A stretch of DNA of 64,000 nt from Advenella kashmirensis WT001 (lineage in GTDB: Bacteria; Pseudomonadota; Gammaproteobacteria; Burkholderiales; Burkholderiaceae_B): positions 1,302,001 to 1,366,000 of the forward strand of contig NC_017964.1 of the NCBI RefSeq assembly GCF_000219915.2, in the 5' to 3' direction. The translations under genes and the position numbers were made by a program. The notes beneath the pieces were generated by a model. It searched no databases, was not told where the DNA came from, and saw nothing but the letters and a program-made list of their open reading frames with translations. Every line of letters begins with the position of its first letter. Position 1 is the first letter of the stretch. Below, piece after piece: positions 36,970 to 47,925 of this stretch.

Positions 36970-38253
36970 ATGCAAACAATAGCGGTTGTCAGTGAACATG
37001 CATCTCCATTGGCTGCACTGGGCGGCGTCGACAGCGGTGGACAGAATCTGTATGTGGCCCATGTTGCGCGCGGGCTGGCGCATCTTGGTCATCGTGTAGA
37101 TATTTATACCCGGCTGGACAATCCCGGTCTGCCCGCCCAATTGGACTGGTATGACAACGTGCGGATCATCCACGTTCCCGCCGGTCCTGCAATAGCCTTG
37201 CCCAAGGAAAGCCTGTTGCCACATATGAAGGCCTTCGGACAGTATATGCAGAACTACGTGCGTGATCACGGGATTGACTATGACGTGATTCATGCCAACT
37301 TTTTCATGTCGGCCATGGCAGCACTGCCGCTGGCCAGGATGTCGGGCACCCCCCTGGCGGTTACCTTTCATGCCCTGGGCAAAGTCCGGCGCATGCATCA
37401 GTCGCAAAACGATCATTTCTCTGACCATCGTTTCGCAATCGAAGAGGAAATCGTGCGTCATGCCGATTGTATTATTGCGGAGTGCCCTCAGGACCGGCAG
37501 GACCTGATAGATCTGTATGAAGCCGATCCACGGCATATCAAAATGGTGCCTTGTGGCTACGATCCGGATGAACTGGCGCCCATGGACAAACAAAAGGCGC
37601 GCCAGGTTCTGGGCTGGGACCCATCGGCGTATTACATCCTCCAGCTGGGACGCATGGTGCCACGCAAAGGAATAGACACGGTGATTCGTGCCTTATCCCG
37701 CTTGCGTGACGTGCACAAAATTGACGCCCGATTGTGTGTTGTGGGCGGCAATCTGTCGGACGTGAATCTGGCCGACATCGATGAATACGAACGACTCAGC
37801 GCCATTGCAGTTGAAATGCAGGTAGATCGCTGGGTGAATTTTGCGGGTAGCCGGGCGCGTCATGAGCTAAGCCGCTACTACGGCGCCAGTGACGTCTTCG
37901 TGACGACGCCCTGGTACGAGCCCTTCGGTATTACACCCCTGGAAGCAATGGCATGTGAGCGCCCGGTGATAGGGTCAAATACGGGTGGCATCAAATACAC
38001 CATTGTTGACGGCAAGACCGGCTTTCTGGTCCCGCCCCGGAACCCTGACGCGACAGCAGAGAAACTGGCCATTCTGGCACAGGCCCCTGAGCTGGCGCAA
38101 ACAATGGGCCGGGCGGGGGCCCGGCGGGCGCAACGTATGTTCACCTGGCAGCAGGTAAGCATGCAATTATCCGGCATATTTCAAGAACTGGGCAGCCAAG
38201 CCGCAATGCCTTACGGTTATGCACGATCCTTGGACGCGCCTGCTATTCACTAA
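36970..38253 (+). CDS. GT4 family glycosyltransferase (sucrose-phosphate-synthase-like)
   Basis: A 427-residue GT-B enzyme. The N-terminal acceptor-side loop GGVDSGGQNLYVAHVARGLAHLGH and the C-terminal donor-side motif WYEPFGITPLEAMACERPVIGSNTGG (the EX7E motif of GT4) are clear, with LQLGRMVPRKGIDTVIRA between. It uses a nucleotide sugar, probably with retention. It is the first gene of the operon running to ugd at 47888. Homology to sucrose-phosphate synthases is in the N-terminal motif only; no phosphatase partner of sucrose metabolism is seen, so a role in the cluster's glycan is more likely. Confidence 0.88.
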   Translation: MQTIAVVSEHASPLAALGGVDSGGQNLYVAHVARGLAHLGHRVDIYTRLDNPGLPAQLDWYDNVRIIHVPAGPAIALPKESLLPHMKAFGQYMQNYVRDHGIDYDVIHANFFMSAMAALPLARMSGTPLAVTFHALGKVRRMHQSQNDHFSDHRFAIEEEIVRHADCIIAECPQDRQDLIDLYEADPRHIKMVPCGYDPDELAPMDKQKARQVLGWDPSAYYILQLGRMVPRKGIDTVIRALSRLRDVHKIDARLCVVGGNLSDVNLADIDEYERLSAIAVEMQVDRWVNFAGSRARHELSRYYGASDVFVTTPWYEPFGITPLEAMACERPVIGSNTGGIKYTIVDGKTGFLVPPRNPDATAEKLAILAQAPELAQTMGRAGARRAQRMFTWQQVSMQLSGIFQELGSQAAMPYGYARSLDAPAIH

Positions 38254-38283
38254 CCCAATACACCAATTTTTACAGGATTGATT

Positions 38284-39018
38284 ATGGACGTTGACGACTA
38301 CGAACACCTTTCAGGCCGTGTGGTGCTGGTCACGGGTGGCGGTCGCGGACTTGGCGCTGCGATCTGCGAGACACTGGCCCGCGAGGGCGCCCAGGTGGCT
38401 GTCGCGGATATCAATAAGGCAGCGGCGCAAAAGGTGGCGGATGAGATTATTTTCTGCGGGCACACGGCGCAGGCCTACGCCATGGATGTGAATGATGAGC
38501 GGGCAATCAGCAAGGTGCTCGATAGTATCGTGAATCGGTTCGGACATCTGGATGCCATCGTTAACAATGCCGGCATCGATGTCACGGTAGGGATCAGACA
38601 AATGGAGACGGCAGATTGGCACCGGGTTATCGCTACCAATCTGACCGGTCCGTTCCTGGTTGCCAAACACGGACTGAGTCATTTGTGTGCTGGCGGGCAT
38701 GTCATCAATATCGCGTCTACGGCAGCCCGCCGCGCATGGCCGAATGCCAGTGCGTACCATGCCAGCAAATGGGGCCTGTTGGGGCTGACCCATGCACTGC
38801 ATGCAGAGCTGCGGGAGGAGGGCATCAAAGTATCCGCAGTCATTGCCGGGGGCATGCGTACGCCGTTCCTGCTGGAGCGCTTTCCCGATCTTGATGTGCA
38901 ATTGCTGCAGGATCCGAAAAACGTTGCGAGAGCAATCAAATTTGTGCTGACGCAACCGCCCGAAACGGTGATTCCTGAAATCATGGTGCTGCCGATGAAG
39001 GAGACATCATGGCCCTGA
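38284..39018 (+). CDS. short-chain dehydrogenase/reductase in the glycan operon
   Basis: A 244-residue classical SDR: cofactor motif TGGGRGLGAA near residue 17, NNAGID near 96, catalytic Ser in INIASTAARR and YHASKWG with the Tyr/Lys pair near 160. D61-type acidic residue VADIN suggests NAD. I use the ATG at 38284 with AGGA upstream; a TTG six bases earlier is an alternative. The stop overlaps the next gene. It probably oxidises or reduces a sugar or sugar alcohol of the pathway. Confidence 0.85.
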   Translation: MDVDDYEHLSGRVVLVTGGGRGLGAAICETLAREGAQVAVADINKAAAQKVADEIIFCGHTAQAYAMDVNDERAISKVLDSIVNRFGHLDAIVNNAGIDVTVGIRQMETADWHRVIATNLTGPFLVAKHGLSHLCAGGHVINIASTAARRAWPNASAYHASKWGLLGLTHALHAELREEGIKVSAVIAGGMRTPFLLERFPDLDVQLLQDPKNVARAIKFVLTQPPETVIPEIMVLPMKETSWP

Positions 39019-39596
39019 GACCTGCAATTTTCCTGGATAAGGACGGCACGGTGCTGCAGGATGTCCCTTATAACGTGGACCCTGCCAATATGATATTTGC
39101 GCCGGGCGCGGCTGCAGGTTTGGCGCGGCTGGCCCTATTAGGTGTGCCGCTATACGTGATTACCAACCAGCCCGGCATTGCCCTGGGTAGGTTCTGCCTG
39201 GATGACCTGGCCGATATGCAGCAGCACTTGTCCCAGATGTTCACACAGGTGGGCGCCACGCTCGACGGATTATATTTTTGTCCGCATCATCCAGAGGGTA
39301 CCGTGCCCCAGTACGCCTGCGAATGCGAATGTCGCAAGCCGGCGCCCGGCTTGCTGCTGCACGCGGCGAAACAACATGGCATTGATCTGGCACGCTCCTG
39401 GTTGATCGGCGATATTCTTAACGACATCGAAGCGGGTAACCGTGCTGGATGCCAGACCATCCTGATCGACAACGGCAACGAAACCGAATGGGATCTGGAC
39501 CAGGGCCGTACGCCTGACTATCGCGTCGCGGATCTGGAAGAGGCAAGCCGGTTTGTGCTCGGGCAGCGCGTTCATCTGACGGAGTTATATTCATGA
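39009..39596 (+). CDS. HAD-IIIA phosphatase, D-glycero-D-manno-heptose-1,7-bisphosphate phosphatase (GmhB) family
   Basis: A 195-residue HAD phosphatase. The nucleophile motif is FLDKDGTVLQ (about residues 8-17), then ITNQPGIALG, a zinc-binding loop with cysteines and histidines (CPHHPEGTVPQYACECECRKP) as in GmhB, and the GDILNDIEAGNRAG motif. GmhB removes the 7-phosphate of heptose bisphosphate for ADP- or GDP-heptose synthesis. No gmhA or hldE-like gene accompanies it here, so it may use another sugar bisphosphate or a housekeeping heptose supply. It overlaps both neighbours. Confidence 0.88.
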   Translation: MALRPAIFLDKDGTVLQDVPYNVDPANMIFAPGAAAGLARLALLGVPLYVITNQPGIALGRFCLDDLADMQQHLSQMFTQVGATLDGLYFCPHHPEGTVPQYACECECRKPAPGLLLHAAKQHGIDLARSWLIGDILNDIEAGNRAGCQTILIDNGNETEWDLDQGRTPDYRVADLEEASRFVLGQRVHLTELYS

Positions 39597-40695
39597 CCGA
39601 GAGACAGCACTGGAAACATGCACGGAAAATACTGTGCATCCGACTGGACAATATGGGCGATGTGCTCATGACGACCCCGGCGATGCGAGCGCTGAAAACT
39701 GCCGTTCCCGGTCGCAGCATCACGCTGCTGGCATCGCCGGCCGGTGTGGCGCTGGCGCCTCATATGCCTTTTGTCGATAGCACCATCACGTATAACGCGC
39801 CGTGGCTCAAGAACGCTGATAATTGTCCCATGGCGGACGAGCAAACGCTGCAGGCGTTGCGTGCCGGGCATTTCGATGCTGCCGTTATTTTTACCGTGTA
39901 CAGCCAAAGTCCTTTGCCTGCAGCGCTGCTATGCCGGTTGGCAGGCATACCGATGACACTGGCGTATTGTCGTGAAAACCCTATTGGTTACTGTCAGACT
40001 GGGTGCCTGAGACCGAGCCCGAGTTGGTTACGCGGCATGAAGTGCAACGCCAACTGGATTTGGTTGCGCAGGTGCAGGCTGTTTCTCCCGATCCCCGCTT
40101 AGTGTTCGTGACACGCAGCGCTGACCGTGTCAGCTTGCGGGCAAAGCTTATGCTGCGCAACATTGACCCGGATGGTGACTGGATTGTGGCGCATTGCGGA
40201 GCGACTGCCGCTTCGCGGCGTTATCCGCCAGAGCATTACGTAGAGGCGTTACGGCAACTGGGCAATCGGGCCGGCCAGGTGATTCTGACCGGCAATGAGG
40301 CCGAGCAGGCCATGACACAGCAGATCGCCCAACAATGTGCGGATCGTGTGCCTTGTTTTGATCTGGCCGGTACCTTGACGCTGGGCGAGTTCGCCTGTCT
40401 GCTGGAAGACGCCTCTTTGCTGCTGTCCAATAATACCGGGCCCGTGCATATTGCTGCAGCGGTGGGAACCCCGGTAGTGGATCTGTATGCCCTGACCAAT
40501 CCGCAACATACGCCCTGGATGGTGCCCCATCGGGTTCTGTTTCATGATGTCCCATGCAAGTACTGCTATCGCAGTGTGTGTCCGCAAGCGCATCACAATT
40601 GTCTGCGCCTGGTCGCGCCCGAGACGGTATGCGAGGCAGTCACCGGTTTGCTGGCTGACACCAGACCGCGTCCGCAAATGCGGGCTGTCGTCTGA
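39593..40695 (+). CDS. GT9 family glycosyltransferase, heptosyltransferase-like (frameshifted)
   Basis: A heptosyltransferase-type GT-B enzyme of about 367 residues. The N-terminal part (ILCIRLDNMGDVLMTTPAMRALK) is typical for GT9; after RENP the frame moves (one base missing near 39980, then WLLSDWVPETEPEL). The C-terminal domain shows LSNNTGPVHIAAAVGTPVVDLYALTNPQHTPW, the GT9 donor site. The start overlaps the phosphatase stop (ATGA). Together with the GmhB-like enzyme it suggests that heptose is a building block of this glycan. Confidence 0.85.
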
Positions 40696-40715
40696 GCGTT
40701 GAATAAGGAGATCGA

Positions 40716-42447
40716 ATGTTAACCCTAGGCATTAATGCGACATTTCACGATTGTTCTGCTTCAATTGTGCGCGACGGCAAAGTGCTGGCGGCGGTTGAAG
40801 AAGAACGTTTTACGAGAATCAAGCACAGCAAGCGCCCGGTTCCGTTTTCAACATGGCAATTGCCTTACAACGCGATTAATTATTGCCTGGCGACCGCTGG
40901 CTGCGAACTGGCTGCTGTTGACCATATCGTTTACGGATTCGATCCTTCACTGATTGCGCAGGAGATTGCACCAGAAGGCCGCATCACGTTGCCGCTTGAG
41001 CCCTCCGGGCAGTGGGACGGCCCCGGCTCGCCCTGGGACGGCCTGTTTCTTTCCTACATCCTGAATGCGCCGCGACAACTGATCGATGGCGTGCCGCTGC
41101 ATCTGCAGGGGCGTTTCGCTTCGGATACCCTGAAACATGTGCTGGAGCGATGGCAATTCATGGAACATCACTTGTGCCATGAGGCCAGCGCCTTTATGTC
41201 TTCGCCCTTTGACGAGACTGCCGTGCTCACCATGGATGGCCGCGGCGAACGCACCACTACCAGCTATGGCCATTACGTACAGGTCGCTATAGCCGGCTCA
41301 AGCAAATCAATTTGCCGCATTCGCTGGGCCTGCTTTACGAAGAGGTCACGCGGTACCTGGGTTTTTTGCACTCGAGCGACGAATACAAAGTGATGGCGCT
41401 TGCATCTTATGGAAAGCCAACTTATGTAGACGAGTTTCGTGAGATTCTCCAATACGACGGACAGGGCGGCTATCGATTGCAGCCATATCAGCTGGATAGA
41501 AAATTCGGCCCCGCCAGGGTGCGTGGCGACGAGTTTTTATCCCGGCACATGGATATTGCCCACTCGCTGCAGAAAGTGCTGGAAGAAACCGTCTTGCAGA
41601 TGACCCAATGGCTTCATCAACAGACCGGCGCCAGTAACCTGTGCATGGCAGGAGGGGTTGCCCTCAATTGTGTGCTGAACGCGCATTTGGCTGCGCATGG
41701 CCCTTTTGACAATGTCTGGGTCCAGCCGGCCGCGGGTGACGCCGGTATCTCACTGGGTGCCGCGCTTCTGGCGGATATGCAGGCGTCTGAGAGCAGGAGT
41801 AAGCGCTGGGTCATGGACCATGCTTATTTGGGTCCCGAATACGACGATCAGGAAATCGGCCAGTTTCTGAGCCGATCGGGTGTAAAACACCGGAAATTGC
41901 GGAATGTGGCCAGAACAGCAGCAGAATGGCTGGCCGACGAGAAGGTGATCGCGTGGTTCCAAGGCCCGATGGAGTTTGGCCCCAGGCGCTTGGTGCCCGA
42001 TCTATCCTGGCCTCGCCGCGCCACAGCACAATGCAGGCACGGTTGAACGAGCTCAAGGATCGCGAGGATTTTCGACCGGTGGCGCCGGTGGTGCTTGCCG
42101 AAAGGGCTCACGAATGGTTTGACAGCCGCGGCAAAGCGCGCATCGAAGCGCCATTCATGTTGTTTGTATTCGATGTGCTGCCAGACAAGGCGCAGTTGAT
42201 CCCCGCGGTGCGCCATACCGATGGCACGGCACGGGTGCAGACAGTGAGCGCTGCGCAAAACCGCTTGCTGCATGAGTTATTGACAGAATTTGAGGGACAC
42301 ACCGGCGTGCCGGTGCTGGTCAATACTTCGTTCAATACACGCGGCGAACCGGTAGTGTGCAGTCCGCGCGATGCACTTGAATCGTTCTGGACTTCGCCGC
42401 TGGATGCCTTGTTTATTGGCAGTTATTTGGTAGAGAAGACATCATGA
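40716..42447 (+). CDS. carbamoyltransferase, NodU/TobZ family (two frameshifts)
   Basis: Family members transfer a carbamoyl group from carbamoyl phosphate to a hydroxyl of a sugar or antibiotic. The N-terminal Kae1-like domain shows LGINATFHDCSASIV, AAVEEERFTRIKHSKRP and the metal-binding HHLCHEASAF. The frame breaks near 41283 (new frame RLKQINLPHSLGLLYEEV) and near 41982, where FGPRALGARSILASPR is restored by one base. The C-terminal domain has HTDGTARVQTV and VLVNTSFNTRGEPVV. About 577 residues in total, normal for the family. AAGGAG precedes the ATG. It probably O-carbamoylates the cluster's glycan. Confidence 0.9.
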
Positions 42448-43429
42448 GTACAGTCAGGCCACCACAGATCAGTGTTGTCGTGCCCACGTATTGCAGACCG
42501 GACCTGTTGTCCCGTTGCCTGCACGCCCTGGTGCGCCAGACCCTGTTTCCCGCCGATTACGAAATCATTGTTTGTGATGACGGTCCGACGGTGCAGGCTG
42601 CCCGGGTTGTCGACGCGATCAGGGCCGCGATGCCGGACGGACCCATGATCCACTATCTGGAGGTGATCGATACCCAGGGACCAGCCGCGGCGCGTAATCA
42701 CGGCTGGCGTTGGTCACGGGCGGCGGCCATTGCGTTTACCGACGATGACACTGTACCCGATCCGGGCTGGCTTGCCGCCGGCCTGCAAGCGCTCAACGCA
42801 GCGCCGACGCGGTAAGCGGGCGGCTGATCATGCCGTTGCCCAGCAATCCGTCGGACCTGGAACGCGATGCTGCAGGGCTGGCCAATGCGGAATTTGTCAC
42901 GGCAAACTGCTTTATACGCCGCGCGGCCCTGTTGCGCGTGGGCGGGTTTGACGAGCGCTTTGAGATGGCGTGGCGCGAGGACTCCGATCTGCATTTCAAT
43001 TTAATCGAAGCGGGGTATTCGATCGTTAAGACGCCCACCGCTGTGGTGGTGCATCCCCTAAGGCACATGGCCTTTGCAGCGGGTATCGGCATGCAGAGAA
43101 AAATGGTTTATGACGTCCTGCTATATCGCAAACATCCGGTGCTTTACCGGGAGCGGATTCGCACCGGCCCGCCCTGGTTTTACCTTGTCGTATCCTTTTT
43201 GCTGGCCCTGACCGTCTTGAGTGCGCTGGCCGGCAATCACGACCTCGCATTGGTTTCGCTGATTCTCTGGTCGTTATTGACCTTGCGGTTTTTTCTGAAA
43301 AGGATGACCCATAGCGCAATGACAGCGCGCAACGCGCTTGAGCTAATGCTTACTTCAATTGTCATACCGCCATTGGCCATATTCTGGCGTGTTGTCGGTA
43401 TTGCTCGTTACGGAGCGGGGTTTCCATGA
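42444..43429 (+). CDS. GT2 family glycosyltransferase with C-terminal membrane segments (frameshifted)
   Basis: A GT-A enzyme of about 328 residues. The nucleotide-sugar domain starts ISVVVPTYCRPDLLSRCL, with GPAAARNHGW and the metal-binding FTDDDTVPDPGWL. The frame ends at 42815 but continues as AVSGRLIMPLP after one missing base near 42805, then FVTANCFIRRAALLRVGGFDE and the acidic WREDSDLHFNLIEAG. Two or three membrane segments lie at the C-terminus (FYLVVSFLLALTVLSAL, SLILWSLLTLRFFL), so it acts at the inner membrane. It overlaps both neighbours by four bases. Confidence 0.87.
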
Positions 43430-44492
43430 GTACAGGGGCCATCAACTGGGGCACACCGATGGAGAAGGTAGCGGTCTTCCGGGCCCTCAATTTGGGCGAT
43501 ATGTTATGCGCAATCCCGGCAATACGGGGATTGCGCCGGCGCCTGCCTGGGGCACACATAAGCCTGATCGGGTTGCCAGCCGCACTGCCGGTAATGCAGC
43601 GGTTTCCCGGTTTTTTCGATGAGTTCATTGCCTTTCCGGGAGATCCCGCATTCCCTGAACAACCAGTGCGCGAGTCAGATTTGCCCGGCTTTTATGCCGC
43701 CATGCGGCGCCGTCGCTTTGATCTGGTGCTGCAAATGCATGGTAGTGGCAGGCGCGCCAACACACTGGTGCGCACACTGGGCCCCTGCAGTGGGGCGGGT
43801 TTGTTCCTGAACCGCGGCAGGCTGAACCAGGCCGACTGATGCCGTGGCCGGATCACCTGCATGAAGTGCATCGATATCTGGCCCTGCTCCGGTATATCGG
43901 AGTGGAGGTCGGTGACGATAGGCTTGAGTTTCCGATCAGCGCTGTTGACCGGCATGAGGCAGATTCACTTGCCGCGCGCCGGGGTCTGCAGCCGGAAAAG
44001 ACCGTGTTTATTCATCCCGGTGCACGCCTGGCGTCGCGTCGCTGGCCGATTGAGCGGTTTGCCAGGGTAGCCAGGAGGCTGGCCGAGGATGGCTGGCAGA
44101 TTGCCGTTACGGGCAGCCAGGGTGAGGCCGATATGGCGCATACGCTGCGTGCGCGTTCCGGGCATGCGCTGCATGACCTATGCGGAGCCACGACGCTGGG
44201 CGCGTTGGCCAGCCTTTTGCAACGCGGGAAATTATTGATTTGCAACGACACGGGGGTGTCGCATCTGGCTGCAAGCGTACGCCTGCCCAGCGTGGTCATC
44301 GCCTCGGGCAGCGATGTGGCCCGCTGGGCGCCGCTGGATGCCGCTCGTCATACTGTATTGCATAAGCCCATGGCTTGCCGGCCCTGCGCATACAATGCAT
44401 GTCCTATCGGGCACCCCTGTGCCTTGGGTGTTGGCGTTGAGCGGGTGCTGAACGAAGCGCGACGGCATCTGCAGGGGGACGCAAGGCAATGA
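43426..44492 (+). CDS. GT9 family glycosyltransferase, heptosyltransferase-like, second copy (frameshifted)
   Basis: The second GT9 enzyme of the operon, about 355 residues. The N-terminus KVAVFRALNLGDMLCAIPAIRGLRRRLP is diagnostic. The first frame stops at 43839; one missing base near 43800 restores FVPEPRQAEPGRLMPWP and joins it to the donor domain: FIHPGARLASRRWPIERFA, LICNDTGVSHLAASVRLPSVV and the closing CRPCAYNACPIGHPCALGV. The cysteine-rich ending also occurs in other GT9 proteins. Start and stop overlap the neighbours by four bases. Confidence 0.86.
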
Positions 44493-45453
44493 GAAGACTG
44501 CGGATTCTGACCTGGCACGTTCATGGCAACTATCTGTATTCGTTAAGTCATTTACCTCATGACTTCGTTATTCCTGTGCTGGCAGACAACCGTCCAGGCT
44601 ATTGTGAACTGGGGACCAAACTGCCATGGGGTGATAATATCCGCATGGTTCCGGCAGGCAGATCTGTCGCGAACCATTCGATATCGTCATATACCAATCC
44701 AGGCAAGCATACGAAACAGATAGCCGGCAATTGTTGACGCCGGCCCAGCAGCGTCTTCCGTCTGTCTATATAGAGCACAATCCGCCAGAGCCGCATCCTA
44801 CGGATACCCGACATTTCTTTGGCCATGATCAAGGTGTGCTGGTACATGTCACCCGATATAACGCGCTGATGTGGGATGCCGGCACCATGCCGGTAACCGT
44901 TATTGAGCATGGGGTGCCGGAAATGGCGAATGTTCTCTATAGCGGCGAGCTGGAACGGGGGATTGTGGTCATTAATAACCTGGCCAGCCGCGGACGCCGT
45001 CTCGGCGCGGATATCTATGCCTGGGCCCGGGCATCCATGCCGCTGGACCTGATCGGCATGGGCTCGGAAAACATCAAGGGCGGCTGTGGCGAAGTTGACA
45101 ACATGCAGGTGCCTGAATATATCTGTCGGTACCGATTCTTTTTTACGCCGATCCGCTATGCCAGCCTCGGGCTCTCTCTGGTGGAGGCCATGATGGCGGG
45201 TATGCCGGTAGTGGGCATTGCGGCAACCGAGCTGCCCTATGTTATTCAGAATGGCATCAATGGTTATGTGGATCATCGACCTTCAGCGCTGCTTGATGTA
45301 TGCAACAAGTTGCTGAAAGATCCAGAACTGGCGCGGCAATGGGGGCAGGCCGCAAGGCGAACTGCGCAGGAACGCTTCGGTATAGACCGTTACGTGGACG
45401 ACTGGCAGCGGCTGCTTTATGAACTGGTGGGAGGCCAATCATGTCTGAAATAA
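44489..45453 (+). CDS. GT4-like glycosyltransferase (frameshifted)
   Basis: A GT-B enzyme of about 321 residues, shorter than usual for GT4. It starts RRLRILTWHVHGNYLYSLSHLPHDF and breaks near 44667; the continuation (EPFDIVIYQSRQAYE, then SVYIEHNPPEPHP) is in the next frame. The donor side is FFFTPIRYASLGLSLVEAMMAGMPVVGIAATELP with the EX7E-like end and NGYVDHRPSAL. From memory this resembles an uncharacterised group that often stands in such clusters. Translationally coupled on both sides. Confidence 0.82.
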
Positions 45454-46462
45454 ATGCTGAAGATCAGGTTGTCCTGGTCGCGGGCGGGGCGGGTTTTCTG
45501 GGTACCATTTGTGCCGAAAATTGCTGACACAGGGTCATCAGGTCATTTGCGTGGATAATTTTCTGACCGGTTCAGCCACCAATCTGGCGTCGCTGCAGGA
45601 TCATCCGGATTTTACCGTCATACAGCATGACATTATCGACCCTTTGCCACCCAGCCTGAGGCCGACGCAAATCTATAACCTTGCCTGCGCTGCCTCGCCG
45701 CGTCGCTATCAGGCCGACCCCATCCACACGCTGCGCACCTGCGTTCAGGGCGTCTTTAATTTGCTGGAACTGGCTGCTGCTCACGATGCGCGGATATTGC
45801 AGGCCTCGACCAGCGAAGTTTACGGTGATCCCGAAGTACATCCGCAGCATGAACGCTATCACGGCAATGTGAATCCGGTCGGTATTCGTTCCTGTTACGA
45901 CGAAGGCAAGCGTTGCGCTGAAACGTTGATGTCCGATTTTTCGCGAATGCGTGGCGTCACCGGCAAGATCGCGCGGATCTTCAATACTTATGGTCCTGGG
46001 ATGGCGCCGGATGACGGCCGCGTTGTCTCTACTTTCATTTGTCAGGCACTGCAGAACCAGGCACTCACCGTCTATGGCGATGGCAGTCAGACCCGTTCGC
46101 TATGCTATGTCGACGACATGATAGAGGGGCTGATGCTGCTGATGAACAGCGTTGACACGTTCCGCGGTCCCGTCAACCTGGGCAATACGCATGAGGTTTC
46201 CATTATGCAGATCGCGCAGCATGTAAGCAGGCTTGCCCGGCAGCAGGTAAAGGTCGAATTTAAGCCATTGCCGGCAGATGATCCGACTGTGCGTTGTCCC
46301 GACATCACGCTGGCTCACCATCACCTTGGCTGGGCGCCCAGTGTGAGTATTGACGAAGGCCTGGCGCGAACCTTCGCACATTTTGAGCACACCCTGAAGG
46401 GTACAGGCACCTGGCCGTTACCCGATGTTGTTCGATATCCGAGAACACGCTTGACGAACTAG
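45441..46462 (+). CDS. UDP-glucuronate decarboxylase / UDP-xylose synthase (frameshifted near the start)
   Basis: An extended SDR of about 340 residues that decarboxylates UDP-glucuronate to UDP-xylose. The start MSEINAEDQVVLVAGGAGFLG at 45441 breaks at 45505-45508, where one C is missing; HLCRKLLTQGHQVICVDNFLTG follows. UXS hallmarks are NLACAASPRRYQADP, STSEVYGDPEVHPQ and SCYDEGKRCAETL with the catalytic Tyr/Lys. The next gene makes UDP-glucuronate, so the two give a complete route from UDP-glucose to UDP-xylose. The start overlaps the upstream gene by 13 bases. Confidence 0.92.
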
Positions 46463-46472
46463 AGGTACGATT

Positions 46473-47888
46473 ATGAATGTGGTTATTATTGGTTCTGGTT
46501 ATGTGGGTCTGGTCACGGGATGTTGTCTTGCCGAAGTCGGTAATATTGTGACTTGCGTAGACCATGATACAAAGAAGGTGGCTGCACTTGCCGCCGGCCG
46601 CCTGCCTTTTTATGAGCCGCAATTGGGGCAGATACTGGGCGCGCAATTGGCAAAGGGACTGTTGAAATTTGAAACCTCCATGGCAAGTGCTGTGGCAAAT
46701 GCAGACGTCGTATTCCTGGCAGTGGGCACGCCGTCCAACGCTGACGGCAGCGCCGATTTGAGCAATCTGCTGGCGTGCGCCAGGGCGCTGGGAGACGCTA
46801 TTCCCTCCCATTGCGTGATCGTCGTCAAATCCACAGCGCCCGTGGGCACAGGTGATCGAATCGAGGAAATACTGAACGCGTCAGTCCGGCAAGCGGACGC
46901 CAACGATGGTATCAGGGTCGCCTGCAATCCGGAGTTTCTCGCCGAAGGCAGAGCCGTACACGATTTTCGATGTCCGGACCGGATCGTCATTGGCGCCAAT
47001 GACGCGTACTCGTCTGCTGTACTGGAGCAGCTATATACGCCATTTGACACCGACGGGCAACGTACCATGCTGATGGACAGACGCAGCGCAGAATTTGCCA
47101 AGTATGCATGCAACTGCATGCTGGCAGCAAGGATATCCATGATTAATGAATTATCCAGCCTGGCCGGTACGCTTGGTGCCGATATCGCTTCTACCTGCAG
47201 GGTACTGCGGGCGGATCCGCGTATCGGTGCCAGCTATTTGCAGCCTGGCGTTGGATACGGAGGCTCCTGCCTGCCGAAAGACCTGAGCGCGCTCATCGAT
47301 CTGGCACAGCGAGCCGGAGAACCTGCTCATATGCTGCGCAGCATAGAACGGGTCAATGTAGGTCAGCGCCAGCGTCTCCTAAAAGCGATCTGCGACTATT
47401 TCGGGGGCGGACTGCGGGGGCGGCGTCTGGCCATATGGGGCCTGTCGTTCAAGCCGGACACCGACGACGTACGCGCATCGCCCAGCGTTGCGCTGATTCG
47501 CGATCTGGTGCAGGAAGGCGCAAACGTCAACGCCTATGATCCGGTCGCCAGGCCGGCCGCACAAGCCGCACTGGGCAACGTATCAGTCGGCTTCGGGCAA
47601 TCGGCCATGGCCGTGTGCGAGCAGGCGGATGCGCTGATCGTCATGACTGAGTGGGATGAATTCAAATCACCCGATCTGGATCGGCTTGCTACGACGATGC
47701 GGGGACATATGGTTTTTGATGCACGCAGCATTTACAAGACAAAGGTGCTGCAGCAACACGGTCTACACCATTACCGGCTGGATCAGATCATGTCGGTGTC
47801 GGGCGAGCCAGTAGTGAATCGGCCCAGGATGTCTGCCGATAGGGGGTATCGCGGTATGCTCCCGCAAGCGGAGAGTCCGGCGGTATAA
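46473..47888 (+). CDS. ugd: UDP-glucose 6-dehydrogenase
   Basis: Oxidises UDP-glucose to UDP-glucuronate with two NAD. The 471-residue protein has MNVVIIGSGYVGLVTGCCLAEVG, AVGTPSNADGSADLS, the substrate loop CNPEFLAEGRAVHDF, the catalytic cysteine in GVGYGGSCLPKD and the C-terminal FKPDTDDVRASPS. Intact, with no frameshift. It is the last gene of the operon and converges with a GT2 gene 37 bases away. It supplies the upstream decarboxylase; glucuronate may also enter the glycan directly. Confidence 0.94.
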   Translation: MNVVIIGSGYVGLVTGCCLAEVGNIVTCVDHDTKKVAALAAGRLPFYEPQLGQILGAQLAKGLLKFETSMASAVANADVVFLAVGTPSNADGSADLSNLLACARALGDAIPSHCVIVVKSTAPVGTGDRIEEILNASVRQADANDGIRVACNPEFLAEGRAVHDFRCPDRIVIGANDAYSSAVLEQLYTPFDTDGQRTMLMDRRSAEFAKYACNCMLAARISMINELSSLAGTLGADIASTCRVLRADPRIGASYLQPGVGYGGSCLPKDLSALIDLAQRAGEPAHMLRSIERVNVGQRQRLLKAICDYFGGGLRGRRLAIWGLSFKPDTDDVRASPSVALIRDLVQEGANVNAYDPVARPAAQAALGNVSVGFGQSAMAVCEQADALIVMTEWDEFKSPDLDRLATTMRGHMVFDARSIYKTKVLQQHGLHHYRLDQIMSVSGEPVVNRPRMSADRGYRGMLPQAESPAV

Positions 47889-47925
47889 GCAGCAACTCCG
47901 GCTGTATAAACGGCGCGCCGCAAAC

